From contig LSRY02000047.1 of the NCBI GenBank assembly GCA_001643675.2, positions 186,001 through 250,000 on the forward strand: a stretch of DNA of 64,000 nucleotides, given 5' to 3'. The notes under the pieces were generated by a model. The model was not told the origin of the DNA and searched no databases. It saw nothing but the letters and a program-made list of their open reading frames with translations. This DNA comes from Monocercomonoides exilis (Eukaryota > Preaxostyla > Oxymonadida > Polymastigidae). Below, piece after piece: positions 1-10,700 of this stretch. A program made the translations under genes and the position numbers. The stretch's first letter is position 1; each line of letters starts with the position of its first letter.

Positions 1-439
1 CACACGGATGGCAGAGCTACAAATGGCGAATGACAACAGAAGCAGAACAAGTGGAGGAGGAAGTGGTGGAGGAGGAGAAAGAGGAGGAGGAGGAAGCGAA
101 GGAAGTGGAAGCAGAAGCAATAGAGGAATAGGAATGGGAGGAGGAATAGGAGGAGCAGCAGGAGCAGGGGTGAATGCAAGTTCTAATGTAATCTCAGGTG
201 GAAGTGGCGGGGGAAGGTATGAAGACGAGTTTGATATGATGGCCGAGGAGTCAGAAGATGAGGACGATGTGGATGTGTGGCTGCAGAAGCAGAGGGACAG
301 CTTTTTGGGCGGAGATTTGAGGAGCGAAGATGGAAGTGGAGAGGAAGGGGGGAATGAGGTGGACACAGATGAAGATGAAGAAGATGATGACGATGATGAC
401 GATGATGATAGTGATGATGATGATGATGATGAGTATTAA
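1..439 (+). CDS. 3' end of an unrecognised acidic, Gly/Ser-rich protein (partial)
   Basis: The reading frame is open at the left edge and ends in TAA at 437-439, so this is the C-terminal part of a longer gene; the ATG at position 8 need not be the true start. The visible part has a Gly/Ser/Arg-rich low-complexity stretch (about residues 15-75), a short mixed segment containing DEFDMMAEESEDED and VDVWLQKQRDSFLGG, and a terminal run of Asp/Glu ending DDDDDDEY. No catalytic domain is visible. The DEFDM segment loosely recalls the region after GAT domains in VHS/TOM1-type adaptors, but that is too short to name the gene. Codon content (GGA/GAA/GAT triplet runs) matches the triplet-rich style of the other genes here, so I take it as real coding sequence. 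Confidence 0.6.
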   Translation, partial: TRMAELQMANDNRSRTSGGGSGGGGERGGGGSEGSGSRSNRGIGMGGGIGGAAGAGVNASSNVISGGSGGGRYEDEFDMMAEESEDEDDVDVWLQKQRDSFLGGDLRSEDGSGEEGGNEVDTDEDEEDDDDDDDDDSDDDDDDEY

Positions 440-1505
440 GAAGGATTAGAGGTTGAGTGAAAGTTCATTAACAGTTGGGGAATAGCGGATAAATGTTTAT
501 GCGAGGAGGAGGAGGAGGAGGAGGAGGAGAGGGAGGATGGGAGGGGTGGAAAAAATATCAAGGCATTTATTTATTTATTTATTTGTCTTATTCTTATTCT
601 TTCTTCTTTCTTATTTCTTCTTTCTTCTTCATGTTATTTTTTTATTTTTTTCCCCGCCATTTTTGTATTTTCATATATAAGCTGAGTGAAAACGTTGACT
701 CAGAAGTTAGAATGAGATGGCCAATAGCAATTAACATTATTAAGACAACAAAAATAAAAAAAAAAAGGAAAGATCCAATTTTATTGTGAATGTTAGAATG
801 AATTATTGAATATGCTCATTCATCCAAATAATTTTATTTTATTTTTTTTTTTTTTTCCAAATAAGTTTATGTTTGTTTATTTTTAAATAGTCTTTTCATC
901 TTCCTTCTTCTTCTTCTTCTTCCTACTCATTTTCTTCCTCTTCTACCTCTTCTTTTCTCTTTCTCTATTTCAAAATCTATTCAGACTTTTACTAATTTTG
1001 TTTGCATTCATTCATCCTTCTCTCTTCCTTTGTCCTTTTTATCTTTTCTTATCTTTTCTTTTTTTTTATTTTCTTTTTATTTTATTCATTTTGCATTCTT
1101 TTTTCTAATTCTTATTCATTTCTCCTTCATACACTCTTTTCAAAAAAGACAGTCTTTTTCTCGTTTTCTCTTCAACAATTCTCAATTAATAACGATTTTT
1201 ATTTTTTCCCCCTTCATTTGACAAAATATAATTCACTCTTTCTTTTCATTTAGCCTAAATTCAATCTATTTGATCAGGTGTTTATATTTGTTCTCCAATC
1301 ACAGAAGATTAAAGAGACATAATTAACTTAGAAAAAATTTATATAAAAATAAGAATTTGACTTCATGAAAAAAACGAGAAGATGAAAGTTTAATAAGCAG
1401 AAGAAGAAGGATAAGAAAGGAGGCGATATGAGGAATAATCAAAGGGGAACCGTCGAAATTACCCATTTAAATACTCAAAGTGACCAACAAACAAGCGAGA
1501 TGAGT
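440..1505. other. intergenic, pyrimidine-rich; no gene seen
   Basis: About 1.07 kb between the convergent 3' ends of the left-edge gene and the PDE6D homologue. It is dominated by T-rich and TTC-rich tracts on the + strand (about 560-660 and 840-1250). The ORFs that arise here are Phe/Ser/Ile-rich translations of these tracts and have no domain-like composition, so I do not call them. No tRNA-like or other structured RNA was noticed. Confidence 0.6.
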
Positions 1506-2303
1506 CTATTCATAGAACACTTTGATGATTCTCTCAGCAAGAAGCTTTTCGCCATCTAAAAATCGAATCACACACTTCAATTTTCCACTGTCGAAAAAAT
1601 ATTATAACCAATTATTAAATGATTAATAGATAAAATGAAAACATTCATTAATGATTAAAAATAGCAATATTGCATTTTTCATTGAAAGATTGAAAAAAGC
1701 AAACTTCAACATTTCAGGTGGAATCATTTTGCCTTCTCCAGCCCCATGAATTGTGCTGTCAAAGGTATTTGTACTTCCTGGGATAATAAATCCAAATTCA
1801 AATTTAAAATCTTTTGAAATTAAATCGAACGAAAAATTATCAATTAAGCAAAGACTCAAAGAACAGACATTCTATTGGAGTCGTTCCAAGAACCATGATT
1901 TGCTCCATTTTCAATTCCTCAACTTCATTTTCGGAAGTAAATTCATATTTTGTTTGTACGGCTTTTGCCTTCAACAATTCTTTCTCCAAATGCACTGTTT
2001 TAAAAAGCAAAGGTCAAATGAAAAGAGAAAATCTTTTCTATAGCTTTGAATGCAAACTTTCATCCGTATGTAACACTTCATCCCTATGAAAATGATGTTC
2101 ATTTAACGACACATGTAATTAACTTCACATATTAAAGTATTCATACCATCCAGAAACTTCAAAATAACATTTCTTTGTTTCTCCATCAAACATTTTGATT
2201 GAATTACTTTTCAAACAAATCAAATTAAAAACGAAACAAATTATGAATAAATAACAAATAACTTTCCAAACATTACAAATGGAATTGAAGATTTTTCACT
2301 CAT
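1506..2303 (-). CDS. PDE6D: PDE6D-like prenyl-binding protein (GMP-PDE delta), 146 aa, six exons
   Basis: Carrier that binds prenylated cargo in a hydrophobic immunoglobulin-like pocket and releases it to membranes, including the cilium, under Arl GTPase control (family knowledge). Exons on the minus strand: 2303-2263, 2206-2147, 2083-2058, 1994-1869, 1810-1705 and 1587-1506. They sum to 441 nt and close one frame with a TAG stop. The product aligns along its length with PDE6D (about 150 aa): a start near FGNNSIKMFDGETKK, then the LLKAKAVQTKYEF strand, EQIMVLG, the diagnostic FEFGFIIPGSTNTF, MIPPEML and a C-terminal strand ending IIKVFYE. Introns are 56-117 nt. The exon of 2058-2083 is only 26 nt. 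The gene is divergent from the small gene at 2510, with about 206 bp between the start codons. Identity is secure; the N-terminal exon is the least certain piece. Confidence 0.93.
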
Positions 2304-2509
2304 GATTTGGAAATCAATTTATCAAACAAATAAAATAAGGGAAACTTTAAATCAAATTAATATCTGTTTTTCCAACAAACATTTTTCCAATAAATATGAA
2401 CTCATAATAAATATCATTAATACATAATTTATCATTTTTTAATTGATCATTCATTTATTTATTCTACAGCTACTGCTATGTTATATTTTCTTCGTTGTTG
2501 AACACTTCC
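2304..2509. promoter_or_regulatory. shared divergent 5' region
   Basis: This 206-bp AT-rich gap lies between the start codons of the minus-strand PDE6D homologue (ATG at 2301-2303) and the plus-strand small secreted protein (ATG at 2510). Both genes must be transcribed outward from it, so it should hold both promoters. I see no recognisable factor site, and the core promoter elements of this lineage are not something I can read from the sequence. Confidence 0.4.
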
Positions 2510-3002
2510 ATGAATCTTTTAGTATTTATCTTATTTGCACTAAAAAAAGCCCAACAATGCTTGGATTTAAATGATATTGATTCGCAAATTAGAGCTTATT
2601 GTTGCTCTGGTGTGTAAAACTATTTTCAAGGAATAATCGATGATTATATACGTTCAAAGACAAAGATTCGTTTTGCCCATTTTGTGAGCCTTGCATTCAA
2701 TTCACTGATAATTTTTATGATGATGATGATAATGATGAACATTTTTTGTCGAATGATTTGGAAAGCAAAAGTCTAAATTTTAATGAAGATAGCCATCAAA
2801 TTTGTAACGGACTTCTATCCCCCTTTCAGGTTGCTGTTTGTATTTAATTTTTCTCATTAATTTTTTTATGAGAAACTGATTTTCATTTAAGAAATACGAA
2901 GAAATGCAGAGAAGAAGTTACCCTCCTGGAAAATTTATAATGAAAAAGCAAAAGCCAAATTATAGACTGAATTCAATGAAAAGATTGATGATTTCCAAAT
3001 AA
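2510..3002 (+). CDS. small cysteine-containing protein with N-terminal signal-like segment, 126 aa, three exons
   Basis: Not recognised. Exons 2510-2609, 2660-2829 and 2892-3002 total 381 nt and close one frame (TAA). The start MNLLVFILFALKKAQQC looks like a signal peptide or a single membrane anchor. It is followed by a cysteine-rich part (YCCS, then CPFCEPC around residues 33-45), an acidic stretch of four Asp, and a basic C-terminus beginning KYEEMQRRSYPPGKF and ending SMKRLMISK. The second acceptor is ambiguous: AG at 2658-2659 and AG at 2664-2665 are six bases apart and both keep the frame, so two products differing by two residues are possible. The spliced frame, absence of repeats and neat GT-AG boundaries support a real gene. 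Function cannot be assigned. Confidence 0.65.
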
Positions 3003-3445
3003 AAATTTAAATGTTCAGTTTATTCATAAATATTAATCAAGATTTGGTGTGAAATGTTTGTTAAACTTTATAAAAATAAGTAGAACAATATCGCTTTATG
3101 ATCATTTTTCATTAACTGAATCAAAAATTTTTGATCAAATATAGTAGATTAAAAATTTTGAAAAAAGAAAAAAATGTTACGGAGAATGTTCTTGATGAAA
3201 GATAATCAGGAGAAATTAAAACAATTTAAAAACAACCTTCCTTTGAATCGATAATTAGTATTTTATGATATTTATTTTTTCAGGGATAAAATTATTATCC
3301 GAAATTTGAAATTTAGCGCCCATAACAATTGCTTTCATATAATTTTTGTTATGTTGCTGAATTATTAATCGTTATACCACAGTGTAACTTGATAATTCGA
3401 AAACGTTTATTTTTAATTCAATAGTTACAAGTTGACAACACTTAA
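3003..3445. other. intergenic, AT-rich; nothing recognised
   Basis: A 443-bp interval between the small secreted protein and the cyclin, both on the plus strand. Very AT-rich, no open frame of note. It should contain the terminator of the first gene and the promoter of the cyclin, but no specific site is readable. Confidence 0.5.
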
Positions 3446-4171
3446 ATGGCAACAATGTTTGAATTTATTTCATGATTTTCAACAAATTTTCATTTTTCAA
3501 ATTTTGCGCTTTTTATAAATGTTAGATTAAATGCATCTTCAAAATTTCAAAAGCCAATTGAGTTATGCAACACTAATTTGAATTTGTTGGAATTACAGCA
3601 AAAGGCGCTTTCTGTTGAATATTTATTAAAATTGAAATGTATTCAATTTCCAACTGAACAGCAAATATTGAATGTTTCCGTATATATTACAAATGTATTC
3701 TCAAGGATATTTTCTAAGCTCGCTAATTCGAATGTTCAAGAGGAAAAGAAGAAAAATGATTTGATTTTTGAATTTAATAATTTATCGGAGGATGGGAAAA
3801 ATTTTTGTTTTCAGATAAATGCTTTGTTACGAACTTTGAGCAAGAAAACTTGCATAACATTTGGAGAGTTGATTCACTTTGCGTATTTGGTTAAAAAGGT
3901 TATTGAAAACGATCAAAAAGAAGTTTCAAAGAAACAAAAACAAATGATGCAGATCTCCGAGAACAACACTGGAACAGTTATTGTTTGTTGCATATGCCTT
4001 GCTTTGAAAATGAATAGGGATCACCCGTTTGCGAACATTTGGTGGGCGCGTTCATTGGGTATTGAGATAAAAGTTATGAATGATTCTGAACGTTCAATAC
4101 TAATTCTTTTGGATTTTAAGCTATCGATAGCGGATTTTGAATTTTGTCAATTGATGATAAGCCTGATTTAA
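3446..4171 (+). CDS. cyclin-box protein (PHO80/Pcl-like), 218 aa, two exons
   Basis: Cyclins bind and activate cyclin-dependent kinases. Exon 1 is an 11-nt start exon (3446-3456, ATG GCA ACA AT); the intron runs from GTTTGA to TTAG at 3525, and exon 2 is 3526-4171. The total is 657 nt, ending in TAA. The cyclin fold is seen in residues of about 85-215: ALLRTLSKKTCITFGELIHF (helix 1/2), then TVIVCCICLALKMNRDHPFA, matching the helix-3 'alvlAaKf..D' region, NIWWARSLGIEIKVMN (helix 4, 'ya.vgGi...eln') and LILLDFKLSIADFEF ('fL..ldF.l.v...ef'). The protein ends right after the single cyclin box, which is typical of PHO80/Pcl or CNPPD1-type cyclins rather than two-box mitotic cyclins. The 11-nt first exon is inferred from frame and donor style; the next in-frame start inside exon 2 would lose part of the N-terminal helix. 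Confidence 0.75.
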
Positions 4172-4738
4172 TGTCGCAAACATTCTTTTTATGCCGAAAC
4201 ATCGGGATGTCATTTATTACTTCCTTTTTTTTATATATGAAATAGTTGTAAATTTTCCGTTTTGAGTTTATTTTTTTATGAAGGATTTTTTGGTTTGAAG
4301 AATTCTGAATTTTTTAGTTAACAAATTTTAGGTTCAGAATGTTTTCACTTTGAGGCATATGGATATCAATCCGTTTTTGTGATTGTTTTTTGCTTTTTTG
4401 TTTTTTTGGATTTGGCATTTCTTGTTGTATCTTTCTGTTAAAGATGTTCATTTTTGTAAAAATACTGCGTAACAAATTTTGCAATTCTTTTATTGTTTTC
4501 TGATTCACAGAATTTTTTTTAAAAAAGTTTTCAAATGAAAAATTTATTATTAATTTTGTATGAAATGAATGAGGTTCTTGTTTCTGAACAATACGTTCAA
4601 ATTTACAAAAAAATTAAAAAAGAAAAAGAAAAAAAGAAAATATGAAAATTGTAAAGTAAACAAAACTTTCATTTCACAAAAATAAAGTCAAAATGTACTC
4701 GAAAATTGCATAAAATAAAATAAAAGCAACACAAAAGT
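4172..4738. other. intergenic between convergent genes; nothing recognised
   Basis: This interval holds the 3' flanks of the cyclin (+) and of the NPHP4 homologue (-). Very AT-rich, with short A- and T-runs. A 64-codon minus-strand ORF (4314-4508) is Lys/Asn/Gln-rich and looks like chance reading of AT-rich DNA. No RNA gene noticed. Confidence 0.5.
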
Positions 4739-7700
4739 TCAAATAAGTGGCCATTCCTTTACAAAGCTTAGTCCTCCTGCATCTTCCAATCCATCATCAA
4801 CTACATTGAACTTTATCTGAATATACTCTTCGCACACATCATCCAAAGCACCAGAGCCCACAATAGACACAAATGCACAGCTTGTCTCGTATGCAACACC
4901 TGCTCCTGCATTGGCTGAGCTTTTGAAGCTTTCTCTTCTTTCTCTGCTCACAAAATGAGGTTCAACGGAAAGAGGAATGTTGATTGTATCTCCATCATCC
5001 AGCACAAATGATGAAAGAAGCGGATATAACACATTGGATACACTGCTGCTCACTGAAAATGTCTTCTGCCCTTCGAATGGATTCACAAACGGAATGTACT
5101 GTGTGTGAAAAAAGTAGAATGTGAAATATGAAAATACGTTAAAGAGTTATAAAAAGAAAAAAAATTTCCATAGAATCGTTTGAAAGTTAATTAATTCTTA
5201 TTTAAAAAAATGTTAAAAAAAAAGCACAACAAACCACAACGCCCATGCACCCCACCATCACGTTCAGCTTCCAAATCTGAGTGACATTTGGAGGGCGGCA
5301 TCCAATACAGCCTGGAGGAACACTCACAATCCACGTCTTCTGCACATCACACAACGTCGAGTCCATCACACGAATTATTGTCGTCACCCCGCTTTCGGAT
5401 GGAGAAAGGGAGAATGTGGAAGAAGAAGAGGAGGAGGAGGACGAAGATGAAGATAACAATGATCGCTGAACATGTCCTGCAGAAGTGACTCTTATTGAAG
5501 ACGATTGAGAAGAAGAAGAAGCAGACAAATAAGGAGAAGGTTGACCAGAAGGAGATGCAAACGTCACTTTCCTGCTGTCGTCTTTGGCTGCTTTGAAGCT
5601 TCCCCATCTGCTCTGTGGTACAAACGCGCTGTGTGTAGCCACAACACTCTGCAAAAGAACTGAAATCTGCTCCTGCGTCTCTGCATTCGGCTGGTCAATA
5701 TGATATGTTTGTGGATGGATGGCAATTGGAGAGGACAGTAGCGATTGAAGTGAGGGAGTCACTATGCGAAGGATGCGCAAATCATCTGGGCTGCTCAGCC
5801 CGTATTGTGATGCCATTGAAAGAGAAGATGAGTTTGATGACAGAAGAGGCTTGAAGGAAATGAGTGTGTTCACACGGAATGGAAGGCCGAGGATGGTTGG
5901 ATAGAAAGAAGTAACAAGCTCTTCCATTTCTGCTCCATATCGTTGCTGAGCAACGGAAGCCATTGAAACATTAGGCGACATTGCTTGTCTGCGTTGGATG
6001 GCTGTTGCTGCTTGGCTTTGATCAACTGAACCAGTCAAAGCAGCAGCTGCTTGTGGATCACTCTGTGCAAGTGCAAGAGAAGGTGAAGAAGAAGAAGAAG
6101 CATAAGCAGAAGAATAAGCAAGCGCACTTCGCCTCGGATTCCTCTTCGTCTCCACACTCATCTCCACAAGCCTTATTCGTGGCACCACATTTATCACAAC
6201 CTCCCACACTTCAAACAAAGAAGAGCACAGCTCATCATTGAACAGAGCAAGATGCAGTCGAACTGGCCTTTTCTGAGGAGCGGCGTTGAAATCAAACATC
6301 TGAGGTGACACAATCGCATCATCTCCTTCTCCTCCCTCACCTCCTTCTCCTCCTTCTTCACCACCTCCAAATCCTGCTCTGACAAACCCATCTTCCAGCT
6401 GCTTAGCGCCATCTCCATCTCCAAGCTGGATTTTCAGTCTAATCACAGCTTCGCCTCCGCTTCCGCTCACACCTGCACTCCCAGGGAAGATAACTGTCCC
6501 AGCTTCGCCAAAGCGGAAGGACGACGAAGAAGAAGATGAAAGCGCTGTGAAATGTGACTGAGCAATCGATGCACTCACTTTCCCCGAGCACGACATGCCC
6601 ATCAGCACCATCTTTTGGTATGTTTCTGAGACAGACGAAGAAATCGAATTTTGCGTTGCGCTTTGCTTGGACAAGGGCATGCTGCGGTGTGGCTGAAGAG
6701 GCGGCTTCTGCTTCAGAGGCGACTCGCGACGCTGCGGAGATCCAAACACTTTCCTCTTCACATTAGATTTAGGTACATTGCTGCTTTCATCATTATCTTC
6801 ATTGTCTCCTTCTTCTCTTTCTTCTTCTTTTGTTTCTTCATTCGATTCAAAACCTTCGTTTTGTTCTGAGAAATCGCTCTGTTGTCTTCTTTGACTGCTT
6901 CTTCCTCTCGTTTCTCTTCCTCTCTCATACTCCTCTCCTCCTCTTTCGCTTCCACCCGTCCCTCTCGCCTTCGCCTCCCCCACAATACGCGTCAACGGAA
7001 ACGGCAGATCCAGCTGGCATGCTTCTCCTTCTGAGCAGAACACAGTGAACTTCCTGTCTACTGCTGTGCCCATTGGGCAGACGAGGACAAGTGCAGAGAG
7101 AAGCAGCGTGTGTCTGACAGCGTCGCGGATGGAGATGCGAGTGAGGCGAGACACAATCGGAGGAGAATCGGTGTGAGGAGAGGAGGGAGAGAGAGGGTTG
7201 TTGGATGGAAGGAAGGTGGCGGCTGTGTGTGGCTGATAGACAGAATATGTGGACTGCTCGTGGGAGAGAGAGGGAGATGAAACAGAAGAGGAAGAGGAAG
7301 AAGAAGAAGAAGATAAAAAGCCAGCAGATTCAGAACCAGCGCCTGGGACGAAGGGAGAAACAGATCTGACTCCAAAGGAAGGAGAAGGAGAAGCAGAGCG
7401 GGTGTACATTTGGTTGGATGATTGCGATGAAAAGAAGTTTGCAGGAAGTGAAGGTGATGCTGATGATGATGAAAAAGAACGATTTATAAAGGAAGAAGAA
7501 GAAGATGATGATGATGATGATGAATTTGCAAACACAGATGCTGGCAAAGGTGCAAATGATGTGTTCAGACGAGGAATAGTCAATTTTCCTACCTCAGGAA
7601 GCTCCGCAGCTGACAAAACTCTTCCGTTTCTGTGTTCTGTGCTTCCTAAATTGGCACCCATTCCATCTTGCTGCATCGGGTGTGAAAGAGGGAATGGGTT

Positions 7701-10700
7701 AATGCCTTCTTCGCCCGATGCGAATGATTGGAAGATGAAAGGAATGTTAGTGACACTGTTAGGTTCCACATCGAGGAAGTAGGAGTAAGTGAAGAGACCA
7801 GAGATTTCAGGTGTGGCGTGTGATGGAAGAGAAGAGGAGAAAGATGTGGCTGGTGTTGTTGTGGCAGAGAAGGAAGAAGAAGATGATGATGATGACAATG
7901 GAGGGCGAGGGATAGGAGAAGGAGAGGAAACAGAAGCCATGTTGGATGACGTGGGTGGGTATGAAATGGAATTTGACTGAGACACAAAGGAAGATGATGC
8001 AATGGATGGGGACATAGCAATGTTCTGCGAAGGAAGATGAGGTGAAAGGAGCGAAGTTGTGTTTGTGTATGAAACAGAAGGTGGGTTGATGATTGGCTGG
8101 TGAAGATGAATTGGTTTGAAAGGAAGAGGACCCATAATGGGGTGTGGCTTGCGAAATGCGGAATATTCTGGCGGCGGCATTTGGATAGTGCGTGTCTGCT
8201 GACTTGCGGAATAATACGACGACGTGTTGGCAGAAAGCGCGCCAGGCAGGTCGATTTTCCCCAAGTCGCCCGCCACTTCCACGTTTTGCGGCGCTCCCAG
8301 CACTTTTTTGTAGCAGTCTCTGATTCCGGCATCCAGCAGCACATAGAACTCAACCAGGCTCATTTCGCTTTCTGTGCCAAAGATATGCCTGTTGCGTCTG
8401 ACATAACTTGACACCCCTTCCTTCAGCAGCGCCATTCGGTTCACTCCAAACTGGCCAAGCACTCTTTCTGAGTCATCCACAACGATCTCTATCCGCCGCC
8501 GCTCAAATCTTCTGTTGGCGAAGGGGATTTCAAAATAGACAGGAGAAGCGAATGAAGGGAAGATGGGAAGCAACGAGACACGCGATGTCAACGCAATCTG
8601 CTCCAACATGTCTCTCTTCTTTTCTGCCCGCAAAACATCAAATTCTCTCTGCTCTGCCCCACAAGACGTTAAATAGGACGATGGATTGCCCTGCTGCTGC
8701 AATGTCTGTACAGAAAGTGTCATTGGTTGAGAAGAAGAAGCAGAAGAAGAAGAAGAGAACGAAGGGATGGCTGGGGAGGAGCGGGAAGAGAGGAACGGAG
8801 AAACTGCAAAGACGCCAGCAGCGCCAGAGACGAGTGTGGCATCGCCAACAGTTGTGGGGATGAAAGGCTGAGAGATGGAAGAGATGGCAGGCGAAGAAGA
8901 GAGAAGAGAAGGAGAATGCTGTGTCTGAACAGGAGTCATCACGGCTGAGGAGCTTGGGAATGAAGAAGATGCAAAGGAAGAGGAAGAAGAAGATGCTGAT
9001 GATGATAACAAGGATTGATTGCTATTCAACATTGATTGTGATAAGATCGCCAGTGGAGAAGGAGAGGCAGGCATTGAACGGCGGTGTGTGATGCACAGCC
9101 TCAGCTTGCCAATCGGCATTGGAGGAAGAGCATCAGAAGTGAAGGTGAACAGAGGAGAAACACGATATGGATAGCTCCAGTGGCACAGGGCGGTGGATGG
9201 AGTAACTGAAATTCAATGAAGAGAGAGAGAGAGAGAGAGAGAAAGAAAGAAAGATGTGAATGTTTCGGTATAATTCAAGCAAAATCAAATCATATAATTT
9301 AAAAATTAAAAATTTTGCATATAAAAAAAGCGAATAACAATAAATAATTTGAAAAATTGTGCTATATTTTAATCATACCAGCAGCACCGCCAAGTGGAGT
9401 GTTATTCTCATCATGCACCAGCAGGCTCATAGCAGGGAACACATCCAGCGTCAGCATCATCTCTCTGTAGCCAGCCGACTTCACCACTTCTGTTGCAGCT
9501 ATGTCTGAATCATCACCTCCTCCTCTGCTTCCTTCGTTCATCATCAGCTCATTCCTCTTTCGATTTTTGCTGTTGCTGTTATTTCTGCCTGTTCCCAATG
9601 GGATTGTGCATCCTTCTTCGCTCGTCTCTGCCAGCCCCATCATCTTTCCCAACACAGAAAGAGGGAGAAACGATACAGCCACAGGCAAAAGACTCTCTCC
9701 ATCGACAATGTCAATCTGAAGCATTCGATGAGAAGCAAGATACGACGAAAGAGTAATCGAAGCTGTCGAGGCTGAAGGGAAGGGAGAGCCAACAATTCGG
9801 CAGTTGATGAGCTGTGGGATGACAGAGCTGGAAATTGGAGAGAGAGAAAAAGAAGAGGAAGAGGAAGCAGAAGCAGAAGGAAATGGAGAAGTAGGGAAAA
9901 GCGTCTCTGGAAGCGGAGTCGAAAATAGCATCGCTTCATCCACCACAAACTCCATTCGCACACCAGCTGCCTCCGAAAGATCTCCATCTTCTCCTTCCTC
10001 TCCACTCACTCCTCCTCTTCCTCCTCTCCTCCTGCCTTGCCCAAACCCCACCAGCTCAAACAGCGGCTCCACACCTTTAATCAGTTTCGGTTTCCCTCTC
10101 TCCATCCTCCGCAGCTCCATCGCCTCTTCTGCACTGCCTTCCTCCACCACAACCTCCTCATTCGTCATGTCCAGCTCAGCCACTCTGCTCCTCGACACTT
10201 CAGCAAGCCCGCTGGTTAACGTTGGGAATGTGAAGAACTTCGTCTGGAACATCACTGAACGGGGGAGCAGCGCATTCAGCTTCTGCATCTGGAAGGCAAT
10301 GTAGTCTGTAGGATCAGAAGAAAGAATCTTCACGTCTGCTTCGCCTGCACTGCTGTTGTTAGTTCTTCCATCTGCACTTTCTCCTCTTCCGCTTGAGGTC
10401 TCCCTTCCTTCTCCTCTTCCTTCTCCTTCTCCTTCTTCTCTCATTTTTCCACCTCCCTGCTCCTCATTCATCCCACTGTTTCTCTCAATCTTCTTTCCAC
10501 TCAGTGGCGTAAACGCCAGAAATCTGAACGAAAACTCACTTGCCGTCTGCGGCATCGTCTCCTTCAGCACATCTCTTCTTGGAAATGGCGTGTGCACCTG
10601 AATGGTCGGAGCTGCTGCGATCGTCGGCCTCTCAATCTGGTTCGTCAACGCCATCGGCTGCTTCTTCAGCACTTTTCGGCGCGGGGCAAGTGGTTCGGGT

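Noticed and set aside
493-789. 98-codon ORF starting with Gly repeats after the left-edge gene
   Set aside because: It is a translation of a GGA repeat followed by T-rich and TTC-rich intergenic DNA; no domain-like composition, and it follows a stop codon in a convergent intergenic region.
5202-5234. C-terminal transmembrane helix at the end of the 1,305-codon NPHP4 ORF (VVVCCAFFLTFF)
   Set aside because: These residues are intron read-through past the GTTTGT donor. The spliced frame continues into YIPFVNPFEG, which matches the NPHP4 C-terminus.
7249-7782. Acidic 177-codon plus-strand ORF
   Set aside because: An antisense reading of Ser runs in NPHP4 exon 4 (TCT becomes GAA/AGA on the other strand); no independent support.
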